From: JBCBSZ01 sp039197885
GTDB lineage: Bacteria > Actinomycetota > Acidimicrobiia > Acidimicrobiales > Poriferisodalaceae
Length of the DNA stretch: 6,666 nucleotides
NCBI GenBank assembly: GCA_039197885.1
Contig: JBCCTY010000232.1
Coordinates: forward strand, 1-6,666
Reading direction: 5' to 3'
Positions 5,333 to 6,666 of this stretch are shown here, piece after piece. Positions within the stretch are counted from its first letter, which is position 1. Each line of letters starts with the position of its first letter. The position numbers and the translations under genes are program-made. The notes beneath the pieces were generated by a model, which had not been told where the DNA came from, did not search any database, and worked only from the letters and a program-made list of their open reading frames with translations.

Positions 5333-6666
5333 ATGACGACGACGAGCCGGATCGCAGCGGTCCTGATGGGCCTGCTGATGATCATCACCGCCGCCCTCCC
5401 TGCGGCGCTCCCCGACACCGAGGCGAGCGCATCGACCGGTGCGGTCGACGTGATCACGCCGTCCATGGTCGAGATGCTCGACGAGGCCCACGCCGGCGGC
5501 GTGGTCACCATGGCCGAGCTCCGCCAGGACACCCTCGGCGACCGTGGCCACCTGGCGACCGGTGCCGGCATCGACGTCGCCCTGATCGACACCGGGGTGT
5601 CGCCGGTCGAGGGCCTCGCCGGCGACAAGGTCATCCACGGCCCCGACCTCTCCGGTGAGGGCTCGTCCCCGGAGGTCGCCTACCTCGACACCTACGGCCA
5701 CGGCACGCACATGGCCGGCATCATCGCCGGTGACCGTCCCGGCCACGAGGGCATCGCCCCGGAGGCCCGGATCGTCAGCGTGAAGGTGGCCGGGCACGAC
5801 GGCATCACGACGGTGCCGCAGGTGGTCGCCGCCATCGACTGGGTGATCGAGCACCGAGACCGCGACGGCCTCAACATCCGGGTGCTGAACCTCTCCCTCG
5901 GTCAGGCCGGCGTGTCCGACCACCGCGGCGACCTCCTGTCCGCCGCCGTGGAGCGGGCCTGGGACGCCGGCATCTTCGTCGTCGTCGCCGCCGGCAACTC
6001 CGGCACCGTGCAACCGCACCTCGACAGCCCGGCCATCGACCCCTACGTACTCGCCGTGGGCGCCGCCGATCAGATGAGCCACTCGGTCCAGACCCAGCGG
6101 GAACTCCCCGCGTGGTCGGCCCGCGGGACGATCGGTCGCAACCCCGACCTCGTCGCCCCCGGTCGCTCCATCGCCTCCTACCGGGTGCCGGGGTCGACCA
6201 TCGACGTGGCCGCCCCGCACGCCCGTCACGGCGACGACTTCTTCCTCGGTTCGGGCACCTCGCAGGCCGCTGCCGTGATGAGCGGCCTGGCCGCAGCGAT
6301 CATCGAGCGCTATCCGTGGACCACTCCGGACCGCCTGAAGTGGACGATCGTCAAGGACGCCGAGTCGATCGCCGGGTACACCAACGACGATCAGGGCCGC
6401 GGTCACGTCGAGGGGTGGGACAGCATCGAGGGCCAGGCCGGCAACAAGGTCTACCACCACGACCGCGCCGCCGGTCCGGGCACGGGCATCATCACGCCGA
6501 CCGGGGCGACCTGGAGCGGTGGCACCTGGTCCGGCGCCACCTGGTCCGGCGCCACCTGGAGCGGTGCGACCTGGAGCGGTGGCACGTGGTCGGGCGCGAC
6601 CTGGTCCGGCGCCACCTGGTCCGGCGCCACCTGGTCCGGCGCCACCTGGTCCGGCGCCACCTGGTC
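5333..6666 (+). CDS. Secreted subtilisin-like (S8) serine protease with C-terminal Trp-Ser-Gly-Ala-Thr repeats (partial)
   Basis: At least 444 residues are visible; the gene leaves the window still open. A Sec-type signal peptide is clear: Arg6, hydrophobic core 7-26 and a plausible cleavage after ASA (31-33). The S8 domain spans about 78-350 with the complete triad: Asp86 in ALIDTGVSP, His123 in YGHGTHMAG and Ser310 in GSGTSQAAA. Asn222 in AAGNSG is the expected oxyanion-hole residue. The usual Pro after the catalytic Ser (GTSxAxP) is Ala here, a variant I associate with other actinobacterial S8 proteins. No inhibitor-I9-like propeptide domain is obvious; only about 45 residues separate the signal peptide from the catalytic core. 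A linker (about 351-391) leads into the tandem 5-residue repeats that fill the rest. It should act outside the membrane on proteins, in the periplasm-like space, on the surface or in the medium; the substrate is unknown. No further gene is visible to place it in a pathway. Confidence 0.9.
   Translation, partial: MTTTSRIAAVLMGLLMIITAALPAALPDTEASASTGAVDVITPSMVEMLDEAHAGGVVTMAELRQDTLGDRGHLATGAGIDVALIDTGVSPVEGLAGDKVIHGPDLSGEGSSPEVAYLDTYGHGTHMAGIIAGDRPGHEGIAPEARIVSVKVAGHDGITTVPQVVAAIDWVIEHRDRDGLNIRVLNLSLGQAGVSDHRGDLLSAAVERAWDAGIFVVVAAGNSGTVQPHLDSPAIDPYVLAVGAADQMSHSVQTQRELPAWSARGTIGRNPDLVAPGRSIASYRVPGSTIDVAAPHARHGDDFFLGSGTSQAAAVMSGLAAAIIERYPWTTPDRLKWTIVKDAESIAGYTNDDQGRGHVEGWDSIEGQAGNKVYHHDRAAGPGTGIITPTGATWSGGTWSGATWSGATWSGATWSGGTWSGATWSGATWSGATWSGATWSGATW
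6509..6666 (+). repeat. In-frame tandem 15-nt repeat encoding T-W-S-G-A/G units
   Basis: Ten complete 15-nt units and a truncated eleventh run to the window edge. The dominant unit is ACCTGGTCCGGCGCC (TWSGA). Units 2, 3 and 7-10 share it exactly; unit 4 uses AGC GGT GCG, units 1 and 5 use AGC GGT GGC (TWSGG), and unit 6 uses TCG GGC GCG. Unit 6 also begins with ACG rather than ACC. The array is inside the subtilase reading frame and preserves it. Its true length is unknown because the window stops within it. Confidence 0.95.

Noticed and set aside
5150..6460. A 436-codon open frame on the minus strand
   Set aside because: It lies antisense to the subtilase and the end of the SLT gene, both of which have clear catalytic motifs. 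Its His/Asp/Gly/Val-rich translation shows no family features; long antisense frames are expected at this GC content.
6451..6660. Minus-strand frame encoding a repetitive APDQV protein
   Set aside because: It is the complement of the subtilase repeat array; any repeat with a 15-nt period keeps several frames open. The plus-strand frame continues directly from a recognised S8 domain.
6509..6666. CRISPR array or DNA-level satellite
   Set aside because: There are no spacers; the 15-nt units are contiguous, in frame and encode a regular peptide, so this is a protein-coding repeat.

Overview
The window is GC-rich (roughly 70 % by eye) with G/C-ending codons, GTG starts and tightly packed genes, which fits a high-GC actinobacterium. 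The cyclase-type sensor architecture, an Rpf-like enzyme and a subtilase with Trp-Ser-Gly-Ala-Thr repeats make an Acidimicrobiia-like (Ilumatobacter-type) organism my best guess. That placement is inference; no rRNA or marker gene is present.

Layout: (1) Positions 1-1149, minus strand: the N-terminal 383 residues of a membrane sensor protein whose extracytoplasmic double-Cache-like domain resembles those of class III adenylate/guanylate cyclases. The catalytic part lies beyond the left edge. (2) A 62-bp divergent intergenic region. (3) Positions 1212-4161, plus strand: a compact probable operon of a YihY/BrkB-family membrane protein, a small membrane-anchored resuscitation-promoting-factor-like (Rpf) transglycosylase and a 14-helix DHA2-type MFS exporter, with gaps of 11 and 2 nt. 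(4) Positions 4221-5228: a secreted, probably lipid-anchored SLT lytic transglycosylase, 59 nt downstream and perhaps part of the same unit. (5) A 104-nt leader carrying two CACGTG palindromes and a strong ribosome binding site. (6) Positions 5333-6666: a secreted subtilisin-like (S8) serine protease with a complete catalytic triad, running off the right edge inside a tandem 15-nt / 5-residue repeat array.

The common theme is the cell envelope: two peptidoglycan-cleaving enzymes, an exporter, a multi-pass membrane protein, a secreted protease and an extracytoplasmic sensor. Nothing proves a dedicated system; the genes may be ordinary envelope housekeeping. The features most worth a second look are the Trp-centred pentapeptide-like repeat tail of the protease, the CACGTG motifs confined largely to the two short leaders, and the variant Rpf domain coupled to a transporter. 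No RNA genes, CRISPR arrays, insertion sequences or phage genes were seen.
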